NCBI RefSeq assembly: GCF_005239225.2
Contig: NC_133289.1
Location: 3,107,501-3,171,500, forward strand
DNA length: 64,000 bases
Direction: 5' to 3'
Source of the DNA: Populus alba
Taxonomy: Eukaryota; Streptophyta; Magnoliopsida; Malpighiales; Salicaceae
The translations under genes were made by a program, and so were the position numbers. The notes below the pieces were generated by a model. The model was not told the origin of the DNA. It saw nothing but the letters and a program-made list of their open reading frames with translations, and ran no database searches. The number at the start of each line of letters is the position of its first letter. The stretch's first letter is position 1. Positions 45,659 to 56,041 of this stretch are shown one piece after another.

Positions 45659-47341
45659 ATGCCCGAAATGCAGCTAAATGAAATAAGAGTTGATCCGTTG
45701 ACGAACAGGCAGGGAGATCCTCCAGCAAACAGACCTGAACAAGGGTCAAAGATGGCCATGTCAGAGATACAAGGCACCTCATCGCAAACAAATGAGCGTT
45801 CTTTGTGGCTTAGCGGCATAATGAGAGGAGTTGAAGACGCTAAAACCAAGCAACGGTACTCAGGGCCAATGATTCCAAAGGTTCCAGATAAACTGATCAA
45901 GCATGAAAACGAGGATTGGTACAAGCCCTCGGTCGTCTCAATTGGTCCTTATCACTATAAGGATCGTCAAAACAAGCTCCATGAGGTGGAGAAACTGAAG
46001 GTTCAGATGGCTCGTCAATTCGTCCTGGATAGTAAGATTAAAGACATAGAAATCTTATACAGTGAGGTTGCAAAGGTGGCAGAGAATGCAAAGAGATTTT
46101 ACGAGGGGTGCTCACTACATTGCTTTGATGATGAGCAATTCACGCGGATGATGTTTCTTGATGGTTGCTTTATTCTCCAATTCATCCGTGATGTTATGTA
46201 CAATAAATTGGATATGAGTGATCAACAAATTATCGATGTTAAGCGGGACCTGCTATTGTTGGAAAATCAGCTCCCCTTTGCAGTCTTGAAGTCATTGATG
46301 AGCTTGATCAAGAACGATAAAGATGATCGTGGAATGGAAATCAATATCAATGATTTTCTCGAACTCCAGATTCTCCAACAAAGTGATCAACGACGTCCAG
46401 TGTGGGTGCTCAATTGGCTTGTTAAAGGGTATCTCCTGTTACTTCTTATATATACTTCAGTAGTTTACCCTTTCCATATTCTTCAAGGCAAGCTGGACTC
46501 CTTTTTTCTCTCCCCTCTTTTTGGCATCTTGGTTGCTGGCGTGATTTTTGTTTGCAAAATGGCCGCCTCGCTTTTGAGGTCACTCCTATGTGGAAAGAAA
46601 TGGCAGGCGGCGGAATATAATTGGCCCCCTCATCAAGATCCTGCTCATATTCTTGAACTTCTACACTCCATGTTCACACGTTCTAAAAAAGAAAAACATA
46701 TGCAGTCTCCAAGAAGCTGGTGTATTTATCTCTTGCCTGAGCGTCTTAGGAATTTATTTCATAAATCCAAGCTGGGCAAATGTGGCCACAATTTGTATTA
46801 TTCTGCTAAGGATCTTCAGAAGGTGGGAATCCACTTTAAACCTAGCAGGACAAGCTCTTTGAGGGATGTCAAGTTCGTGTCAAAATTTTTCTATGGAAAA
46901 TTGAAAATTCCTTCAATTACTATAGAAACAGCAACCAGCTCCATGCTGTTGAACTTAGTGGCCTTCGAAACAGCTGCTTTTCTCGATGATCTTTGGGTCA
47001 CCTCTTATATATGCTTCATAGACTCGCTCATTAATGATGCTGAAGATGTGAGGGTGTTGAGGTCAGAGGGCATACTTGTCAATTATCTTGGACCTGACCA
47101 GAAGGTAGCGGATCTCTTCAATCAAATTGGCAGTTCCCTAGGACCTAACACTAATAGTGTTTATAATAATGTTAAAAGAGAGATTAATGTTTCGTGTGAT
47201 AGCATGTGGAAGAAATGGATAGCTGAGTGGCTGCAAACTTATTTTATCAGTCCTTGGGCCTTTATTGCATTTGTTGCTGCAGCTGCTGTCTTGATTCTAA
47301 CTGCCACTCAGACATACTATACAGTGTATCCCCGAAAGTGA
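45659..47341 (+). CDS. DUF247 family protein (DUF247-A)
   Basis: Single-exon coding region of 560 aa in the plant-specific DUF247 (UPF0481) family. Landmarks are GPMIPKVPDKL (about 70-80), PSVVSIGPYHY (about 90-100), FTRMMFLDGCFILQFI (about 161-176), DLLLLENQLPFAVLKSLM (about 200-217), YYSAKDLQKVGIHFKPS (about 380-397), ITIETATSSMLLNLVAFET (about 420-438) and WVTSYICFIDSLI. The C terminus has the family's membrane helix (PWAFIAFVAAAAVLILTA, about 532-549) and a short tail. Unusually, residues about 250-305 form two additional hydrophobic segments (KGYLLLLLIYTSVVYPF and FGILVAGVIFVCKMAASLL) between the two halves; DUF247-C lacks these. The biochemical role is unknown. Grass members act as self-incompatibility determinants. 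The frame is intact. Confidence 0.93.
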   Translation: MPEMQLNEIRVDPLTNRQGDPPANRPEQGSKMAMSEIQGTSSQTNERSLWLSGIMRGVEDAKTKQRYSGPMIPKVPDKLIKHENEDWYKPSVVSIGPYHYKDRQNKLHEVEKLKVQMARQFVLDSKIKDIEILYSEVAKVAENAKRFYEGCSLHCFDDEQFTRMMFLDGCFILQFIRDVMYNKLDMSDQQIIDVKRDLLLLENQLPFAVLKSLMSLIKNDKDDRGMEININDFLELQILQQSDQRRPVWVLNWLVKGYLLLLLIYTSVVYPFHILQGKLDSFFLSPLFGILVAGVIFVCKMAASLLRSLLCGKKWQAAEYNWPPHQDPAHILELLHSMFTRSKKEKHMQSPRSWCIYLLPERLRNLFHKSKLGKCGHNLYYSAKDLQKVGIHFKPSRTSSLRDVKFVSKFFYGKLKIPSITIETATSSMLLNLVAFETAAFLDDLWVTSYICFIDSLINDAEDVRVLRSEGILVNYLGPDQKVADLFNQIGSSLGPNTNSVYNNVKREINVSCDSMWKKWIAEWLQTYFISPWAFIAFVAAAAVLILTATQTYYTVYPRK

Positions 47342-48824
47342 AGTGATTCAACTATGTCACTTGGAACCTGACAGATTGTCCGTTCGTGGGCTCCAGTTCT
47401 GCCTGGTGGTTTGACCATTGCTAGAAAATAAGGTAATATGGGCCTTGGAGAAGTTCTACAACTAAATTGAGCCTTAATTACCAGTACAGTTTTCCTAAGA
47501 ATGTTTCGAGTGTGGCGCATCGTGTGCTAAATCAGCTTGTTAAGAGTATCTTTTTATTGATTTTTATTTTTATTTTGAATTTTGCTTGAGGGCTTTGCAA
47601 TTGTTGGGATTTTTTGTGGCTAAAATTGTTTGTGTGGCTTGTTTTAAAGCTAGCGTGTATTGAGTTTCATCCTTCTCTCCACATCCAAGAGAATCCGAAG
47701 CTTGTTTGCTAGTTTTTCAACCTTGGTTTGGGACTTAAAGTGTAACTCTCCTTTCCAGCTATGAAGATTATTTCTTGTCTGGGATCGAGTGCAGCGATGA
47801 GTTTATGAGGACGAGTTTGTAATTCTTGTGTGTGTGTGTGTGTATGTTGCTTGTCGAGGAAATTTCTATAATCATGAAACCATATGACATATGAGATAGA
47901 AGAATAGGCTTCTCTCTCTCTCTTTTTTCTAAAATATTTTCATCAGAAAATGTTAAAAGCTGCATAAATTATTTAATTTAAGCATACGAAAGAAAATATA
48001 AAATGAGCTTGGGATATTAATTTTATATTATTTGAATCAATTCATATGCTCAAAAATATAAGATTTTTGGTCTGTATTATTCTTTAAAGTATTTTTTGTA
48101 TCGAAATGCATCAAAAATAATATATTTTTTTTATTTTTTAAAAATTATTTTTAAATCAACGCATCAAAATGATCTAATATATATAAAAAAATTAAAATTT
48201 TTAAAAACACAACTATTATCACATTTTTAAATATAAATTTACTGTAATTTACTTCTTCATGGATTTCTAGTAAGCATGTATTTAAGCTTTTAATTAGTGG
48301 TTTGACAGCAAAAGCAATAAGAAATGTTGTAGTATATATAGAATAGTATTTCCAAGGTTACATGATTGATTAGCAAAATTAATTTTTTTAAAAATATAAT
48401 TTCAACCTCTTTCCAAACGCCACTTTTGCTAACAATTATGTAATTACATAATTTTTTTTAATAATATTATACTTAATTTTATAGTCACTTCCATTTTACA
48501 AATCCCGTATAGATCATAATAAAGTCAAACCTTAATCTCTCCTAATTAAATTATACTTTCTTCAAAATATATTTTGATTGAGAAGACAGTTTAAAATAAG
48601 GATTTGGTTAAGAAATAATAATAATTAAAAAGAACAAAAAATAGTAAATCCAACCCAAACCCATCAAGCCGCTTATGGGAGCCTAAAAACAGCCGCCCAT
48701 CAAGACTTTGCTCGTAACTCGACAATCTGCACGCACACAGTACATAAAGCAGAAGACTTCTCATTTGTCTCAGCTTCAGTGAACATCAGCCTCGTATCAG
48801 AGTTCCAATAACAAGAACAAGAAA
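47342..48824. other. Intergenic between DUF247-A and P5CR
   Basis: Contains the DUF247-A 3' UTR, a (TG)n run at about 47827-47842, an AT-rich repeat copy at 48075-48235 and the P5CR promoter. No additional gene seen. Confidence 0.5.
48075..48235 (+). repeat. AT-rich dispersed repeat copy
   Basis: GTATCGAAATGCATCAAAAA, then AAAATTATTTTTAAATCAAC and GCATCAAAATGATC, ending in AAAAACACAAC. Clear family member. Confidence 0.55.
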
Positions 48825-51275
48825 ATGGAGGCGACACAGTTCTTAGCTATACAAACAGAGACATACAAGTTGGGTTTTATTGGAGCAGGTAAAATGGCAG
48901 AGAGTATTGCTAAAGGAGCTGTTCAATCTGGGTTTTTGCCGCCTCCTCGTATCTCTACGTCAATTCACTCCAATCCTGCTCGCCGTCTCCCTTTTGACTC
49001 TCTTGGGGTCAAAGTTCTCCCTCAGAATCGCAATGTAATTAGAAAAAATATATTCTTTATTTAACTTCTTGATTTGTGATTGATTACTTTTTTTATTTTT
49101 ATTTTTTATTGCTGTTGTGGTATTTGCAGGTTGTTGAAGAGAGTGATGTGGTGATTTTCTCCGTCAAACCACAAGTTGGTAGGATTTTTTTTTAGTGAAA
49201 AATTAGACTATGCGCTAAATATGTTTTCGATGATGATTTTTTGTGGCTATTTTAGGAAAGTTGTGATTTTTTATGGGCTACTAATTATGCTGTTAATGAT
49301 TATTTCTTTTGGGGTTTGCGTGGTGTAGTGAGAGATGTGGTTTTGGAATTAAGGCCATTGCTAACGAAGGACAAGCTTTTGGTTTCAATTGCGGCTGGAA
49401 CAAAATTGAAAGATTTGCAGGTTTATTTGTTTTCTCACATTTTTAGAAATTGTTGCTATGCTTGTTTTATTAGGAAATTTATCTGTTCTTGGCTATCTTT
49501 AAATTGTTTTGGATGTCTAATATTTGTTTTCTAATTGAAGTAGAACATTTTTGTTTAGTTTAGGAATGGGCTGGTCATAGCCGATTTATCAGAGTGGTGC
49601 CTAATACTCCTTCAGCTGTTGGTGAGGCAGCTTCAGGTATAATTTTTTTTTTTTTTTTTTTTTTTTATGATTCTTACTGATTGAGCAACATTACACATGT
49701 TATTGCATTAAAGAATACCGTGTTCAATGCTATATATTACCGAATCATGAACCACGTTATGTTGGTCTTATTTTGTCTTCATGATCAACTTAGCAGCTGA
49801 AAGATTTTGCCTTTTTTTGTTGCTCAGAATTTTCATCCATTTCTTTGTGTGATAATATGCACCTTTCAACTCTTCAAGTCCCGCTGCAGTTCATGTTTGT
49901 GATCAATTATTTACATCTTAAGTTTGTAGCAATTTGGAAGAAGTGGTTTTAATTTGCCTGTTTCTTGGATAGTTATGTGCTTGGGTGGAGCTGCAACTGA
50001 AGAAGATGGAGAACTGGTAGCTAAATTGTTTGGATCGGTTGGCAAGATATGGAGAGCTGACGAGAAATTGTTTGATGCAATTGTTGGCCTAAGGTATGAT
50101 GTTTCTGCAAAGGGTAATAACATACTGATTTTGTTAATATCTTGAGAAAGGCTCTAAATCAATCAAGTGGCATGCACTAATTTCTGTTGCTTTGCACATG
50201 TTTTTCTATTTAAATTAATAGAGATTGTATAATTGGATTCTGCTATAGTGTAACTCTCTTTCTGCGTTCATGATCAGTGGAAGTGGCCCAGCTTACATAT
50301 ACCTAGCAATTGAAGCTTTGGCTGATGGAGGAGTGGCTGCAGGTCTACCACGAGAACTTGCAATGGGCCTAGCCTCTCAAACTGTAAGTCATTTATTTGA
50401 GATGGCTATTGCTGTCCACAGAGGTTCAATTTAGTATTTGAACTGTATCTTATTACACAAATTCACTTGCTGTAGACTCACTGAATAGAACAGAAAATAG
50501 GAAAAAAATTGGAGCCTTTGATGTTGTTTTAGACCAATGCAGCAACTGTGTATTAGGATTAGCAAGTTTGAATTTCTGATGTTTTAAAGCTCTGGATTTC
50601 ATCAAGATTCTGCTGATGAAACGATAATCCTCTAATGCTTAATTGCGAAAACGTAAAATTCAAACATAGAATGAAAATGAATAGGCAACAATGTAGTTGT
50701 TGTGACATCAATTTTCTTATTGAATTATTGTTTAGGGTGAATGATCTAGAGTTGTATGTTCTGAAAGACTAGATATGACTACTCTGGACAATGCGCATGA
50801 TAAAGAGTTAACTGTCATTCAATTCATAAACTATTTAAGGCATCAAAAGTAGTAAACCAATGTTTACCGAGTAATCCCTTGTTTAGTGGATTTTAGTAAG
50901 CTACTGCTTCTTGTACCTAAAATGGAAGCAGGGACAGTTTGCTTCCTGTTTTGAGCAGTCGTTGGATTAGTCAAGAGTATATCTGTGGGGTATCCAATTC
51001 TCTTTGGAACCTTAAAGCATCAGGAGATCTACGCTCTTCTTTTAGTATGTTGCGTGAGTTGTTGGATTTTTTTGTTTCTTCTGCAGGTTCTAGGGGCAGC
51101 ATCTATGGCCTCTAAAACTGGGAAGCATCCTGGTCAACTTAAAGATGACGTTGCTTCACCTGGGGGCACAACCATTGCTGGTATTCATGAATTGGAGAAG
51201 GGTGGATTTCGTGGAACACTAATGAATGCTGTTGCTGCTGCTGCAAAGCGCAGCCGAGAACTTTCCCAGAGCTAA
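48825..51275 (+). CDS. P5CR: Pyrroline-5-carboxylate reductase
   Basis: Final enzyme of proline synthesis: reduces pyrroline-5-carboxylate to proline with NAD(P)H. Seven exons in phase: 48825-49034, 49130-49178, 49329-49420, 49564-49636, 49973-50093, 50278-50383 and 51087-51275. They give 279 aa, close to the plant standard of about 276. The N terminus has the Rossmann nucleotide-binding loop ([16 protein letters not shown], residues about 16-31). The middle includes [26 protein letters not shown] and [16 protein letters not shown]. The C-terminal dimerisation and catalytic segment includes [39 protein letters not shown] and the end [12 protein letters not shown]. No transit peptide is obvious. 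Part of the gene, from within exon 3 onward, is duplicated at 60532-62420. Confidence 0.96.
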
Positions 51276-52740
51276 GATTTATTATTCTAGTTTCGTTTCT
51301 TCCATCACAGGCTGGGACTGTGGCAACAGAATCTTTTCCAGTTATTCAGTTTGTTTCCTCTTTTTTTCCATCAATCGCCGAGTACTTTGTGAGTATTTTT
51401 TAAGATTGAATGGATGAGCTATTGGCCATAATTTTTCTTGCATGGCCAAGTGAAATTATTTAGACTATTATAGTGTTCTTGGCTGCAATTTGGCTTGCCA
51501 ATTCAAGGAAACCTTTGAGCATGCATATTAAAGCTTTCCTGAGAAGCATTAATTTTCTCTTGGTCTTGTTTTTTTGGGGATAATCATGGGATTACTGCTG
51601 CTATAGGCGTGGCAAAGAGTGGGATATTGTTTTGTTCCTGGGCGAAGATTAGATAGCTGTCTTTCTAGATAGCCAACAAACAAGAAACTAGCAAGATCCT
51701 CGATAAGGCCAGTTGAAAGCGGCAGCTAACAGAGGAAGTTCTTGAGGACTTATCAGCGCGTGAGTGTAAATGGTCAAAAGGGTAGAAGCACCTAGGAAGC
51801 AGGACAGAAGCATGTTTGTTATATTTCGGGAGGGTGGCGCTTCTGCCATTAATTAATTTTTTAATTTTTTTTGGTTTAATTAATTTTTTAATTTTTTACT
51901 CGTTCTATTTTCTGATGGCCAAGTCTGTTATATTACTATATGCAAACTCATACTGTTTTATGCGTATAAACATATCATAATTATTATTAATAATTAATTA
52001 TCTACAATTTTTTCTTTTTTTTCCTCTCTCCTAATAATATTTTCTCTCTCCTAATAATACGTTGCTCTCGGTAGAAGGCGAGGCCGCCTTTAGCCGGCTG
52101 ACGGAGAAGGGGGAGCGGATATCTATGTAACTAACTAACTACGTAGATATGGGTAAAATAACTAGAATTTATCTTGGATTGTTTAGTAACACACCAGCGT
52201 ATAGCAATTAAAAAATTAACTAGAATTTTCCAAGTTCTAAAATTACAATCTTAAGCGGTAGAGTGAACTATTCTTTCAAAATAAATTTTTAATAATGAAT
52301 CTTAAATAATTTTGAAGAATAATTAAGCTACAAAGCTATTTAAATAATGGCTAAGCTAGCTTAGCTAATTAAAATTAAATCAGATTAAAATTCTGAAACC
52401 TAACGTGAAAATGAATCCAAAAAAACTAGGAAAATAACGAATAATCTTGAACAGAGATTTTCTAGACCTTATTTGGGCATGTTAGTCGGCCAACTTTCAT
52501 AAGGATTAAAGCTTTTAAAATGCTTTGAAAAAAATCTATGCTCTAAAGATCACATACGTTTTCCAAAAGAGAAATTAAAATAGTTAAAAGTACTAAAGCT
52601 CACTGTCCAAGTACGCTAGGATTCTTGTTTCTTGCTACAAGCTACTTGAATATATGTACTAAAAGATCCGTATTGGTATGTTGATATGCATCAGCAATAC
52701 ATACGAAATCCTAAAATTAGTGTACTAGTCTGTAGTTCTA
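51276..52740. other. P5CR 3' flank and intergenic
   Basis: No gene. The P5CR 3' UTR is followed by AT-rich DNA with a short GC-rich patch near 52068-52120 (GAAGGCGAGGCCGCCTTTAG). The whole stretch is repeated in unit 2. Confidence 0.5.
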
Positions 52741-54203
52741 ATGGCCAAACAACTAGAAATTTCAATTGAGGAAATTGCAGGTTCAATTACTCCTCGTAGC
52801 AACGAAGAGTTGTTTAAATCCATAATGAAGGGTGAAGGGAAAGAGACTACGTACGAACAGCCAAATCCGAGGGCCAAAGATTCCGAAGGTTCCGCGGATG
52901 CTTAGTCTGATTGAGGTGAACAAGGATTGCTACGATCCCTTGAAGGTTTCCGTTGCTCCTTATCACCATGGCAAGCCAGAGCTCAAAGAGATGGAGAATA
53001 TCAAGCTCATGATGGCACGCCAGTTTGTCCAACAGAGTGAAGAACTGGTTGAAGATTTGCATGACAAGGTGGCAGAGGTGTCCAATGAAGCAGGGCAATA
53101 CTATGCTGAAGATTCAACAGAAGGTTTGGAAGACGAACAATTCACCCAAATGATGTTTCTTGACGGTTGTTTCATCCTTCGATTCATCTTCTGCCTCATG
53201 CGTATGACGATTCTTACTAGAATGGATGAATAGTCGTGTTTTTAGCTTTGGTTACAAGGGACTTATTCTTACTAGAAAACCATCTCCCTTTTCCAGTCAT
53301 TGATGAGTCTGAGGTTCAAAAGGGGAGATCTAGAAGCAGGAGAAGATGAAGAAGAAGAAAATCAAGAAGAAGGGGAAGGGATGAAACTGCTCAAAGAGTT
53401 CTTCAAGCACATTTGGGCAGTTCCCCCTCGAAGGGAGTCATGCAGGGAAAAGATATCAAAGTTCTTTCGGAGAAGAATTTCTCCGCGATCATTGACGAGT
53501 TCAGAATACCGAAGAATTACTAAACAGCCTATCCATCTTCTCAAACTTTTTCGTACCCAGATCGTTGGCAGATAAGTGATCTCACCTAATCATTCCAGGA
53601 CCAACTGGTACCGTTATCATCCTGCGATGGAGCTTAGGAGGGTGGGAATCCATTTAAAGCCAAGCAAGACTAGTCTTTTCACCAGTGTCCATTCAAATCA
53701 ACGGTCCTTACTGGAAGACTCCGAATTCCTCCTTTAACAATACACGATTCAACCAAGTCCTTACTTTTAAACTTGGTGGCATAGAAAGCATGCCTCGGTG
53801 AATTCAATGAACTTTGGGTACCTTCTTACATTTGCTTTCATGGATTCCCTCATTGATCAATGATCCCCCTGAAGATGTGAGGGAGCGGGAGCTGCGGTCA
53901 CAAGGCATACTCCTCAATACTCTTGGAAGCGATCGACAGGCAGCAGAACTCTTCAATGACATAGCCAATTATTTAGTGTCTAATCCCTACGCTTATATTC
54001 AGGTTAAAAGGGGCATCGAATCACATTGCAGAAACACGTCCAAGAGATGGAAGGGTCCTATTTATGGTGTAATTTTCAAGTACTCATTTCTTCTTGGCAT
54101 CATAATAAGTGCCATTAAGGCATATGTAGCAGTAATGCCCATGCAACCCGTATATGTGTTGGAAATAGATTGCAGAAAACACAATAGAAGAAGAATTTTG
54201 TAG
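52741..54203 (+). pseudogene. DUF247 pseudogene (DUF247-B)
   Basis: Closest in sequence to DUF247-C. The ATG at 52741 opens MAKQLEISIEEIAGSITPRS, but the frame changes near 52830-52860 before GPKIPKVP. FTQMMFLDGCFILRFIF is followed by a TAG at 53231. RDLFLLENHLPFPV resumes in another frame at about 53255-53300. LRFKRGDLEAG at 53303 is in yet another frame, and a stop falls at 53573. The segment corresponding to VAYEACLG reads with TAG in place of the tyrosine near 53782. The tail, with RERELRSQGILLNTLGSD and the membrane helix (53814-54203), is open but separate. At least four breaks, so no complete product. Confidence 0.9.
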
Positions 54204-55956
54204 GAAATAAATGGTAGAGCTGCAGCTTAATACCATAGAAGATTTTTTATTATTGTTTCTATTACAAAATCAGAAGGGTGAAGGACACAATATAAATCAT
54301 TGACAGATTGATGAAAACTAGAAACACATTAAATTCCTTAATCTAGAGAAGCCTAAAAATCTGACACAATATATATCATTGACGGATCCAAACTCATCAC
54401 TGCGCTTAGGTAATAAAATTTTCATATTATATCAAAGAACAATTTAAATTTAAAAGTTTAAGTTATTAAATGAGAGCTTAAAATATTATTTATATTATTC
54501 TCTAATACTATTACTTCAAATTACATCTAAGATTTGAAACAAAATAAAAATCCTGATCATCTTCAGAAATTATCTTTGTTTCCTCACTCTGCCCATACGT
54601 TGTTTATAGAAAAAGAAAATGATCACACTGTGTTGAATTCTTCTACTGCTATTATTCTGTGCCAAGTTTCATAACCCAAGTTTTGAAAATTTCTTAATTT
54701 CACCCCTTAATGTGGAGGCATTTGCACAAGCCCTTCTAAAATATTTCTTCTGAGAAGCTTCTTTCTTTTCCCCGCCTTCATTCAGCCCTCGGACACTCAT
54801 TCTTCTGTCCTTTTGAGGCCTGACACCACATGCGGTTGCCGCAGCTGTGAATTTCTCTTGTCATCAGGGTCGCACAGTTCACTTCGTCATCCCTTTGTCA
54901 CTATAGGGATAGCTACCGAGTAGATGTGTTCATCATCTGCTGCCCCTAGAAATAATTAATTACTGTGTTTTCAATCTAATTAAGCTCCACCTTTTTTTTT
55001 CATCCCTTGCATATGCCATGTGGTATGGATTGATTTAGGTTGCACGGTAAAATTGAAACACAGAATTAAAAAAAAAACAAACAAACTGGTAGATGTTGCA
55101 AATTTGATAATTTTGTTTTCTCTAAAAAAAATATAAGACAATACAAGAAAAAAGGGGGCTGAATATTTATGAATTTCTTTCTGAAAAGACAAGTCAGTTG
55201 CATTTCTTTCCCTTGAAAACTTAGGAATAAACTGCTGCAAATTTTAAAAACCATAAATTATTACTAATATTTTGTTAGTGTTTTTTCTGATGTAATGACT
55301 TCAGTGTATATTAGAAACTAGAATGTACGTAATCAACAAATCATAGTAGCACTACATATGCAGATTCCAAAAGGGTGAAAGCTGTGGAATCTCAGTCCAA
55401 GCTTGTTAGCCCAAAAAACGAAAAGGGAACGTCTATGGTGAAGGCATAACTTGCTTTCTGGTGCACACATTATCCAAAGCTAAAGTACATGTGCAACATG
55501 CTAGCCTGTACCCTAGAGCTTCACATGTTAGCCTGAATTAGGCTATGCAACGTTCACTTATTTATGCTTGAATTAGGCTGTGATACTTTCTGCTTAATTA
55601 TTTGTGTTGATGGTTTGCAACTCCTTGATTCTTGGTGAGGATAGATTATAACTTACAGAGAGGGTAGTATTTAAAAAAGAAAATTAAATTCTTTTATATA
55701 TATATATATCAGGCTAAGGATATATAGAGCTCGTCTGTGTTTTTCTATTCCATGCATTTCTAAGTTAATAAGATTTTCTTTGATGCCACAAATCAGCCTG
55801 TCAAAATTGCTGATGTTTTTGCGCTTTGTCAGGAATGTGAATTTTATTTTACTAATTGCTTTTGACGACAAATCAGTCTCCAGTTTCAAGTAAGCTAAGA
55901 TTCTCGTTCCGAACTAAAAGCTGCTTCAATTTCAAGATAAATTTCTTCAAGGAGTC
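54204..55956. other. Intergenic between DUF247-B and DUF247-C
   Basis: No gene recognised. It contains two similar short phrases near 54281 and 54365 (CACAATATAAATCATTGACA and CACAATATATATCATTGACG). ORFs on the minus strand are short and unlike proteins. Confidence 0.45.
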
Positions 55957-55976
55957 TTATATATATATATATATAA
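55957..55976 (+). promoter_or_regulatory. TATA-like run upstream of DUF247-C
   Basis: A CTTATATATATATAT run lies about 70-85 bases before the DUF247-C ATG. It could serve as the TATA element. Confidence 0.35.
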
Positions 55977-56041
55977 GAGTCTGGTATCCTCCTGTTAATG
56001 TGCATTAATAAAAGCCCTCTTTTTTTTAATCTGCACTAACG

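Noticed and set aside
45589..45924. 111-codon minus-strand ORF
   Set aside because: Shadow of the DUF247-A start on the opposite strand; no protein signature.
49911..50123. 70-codon minus-strand ORF inside P5CR
   Set aside because: Opposite-strand shadow of P5CR exon 5.
54204..54420. LTR of a retrotransposon after DUF247-B
   Set aside because: Two short similar phrases only; no TG...CA ends, primer-binding site or partner LTR found.
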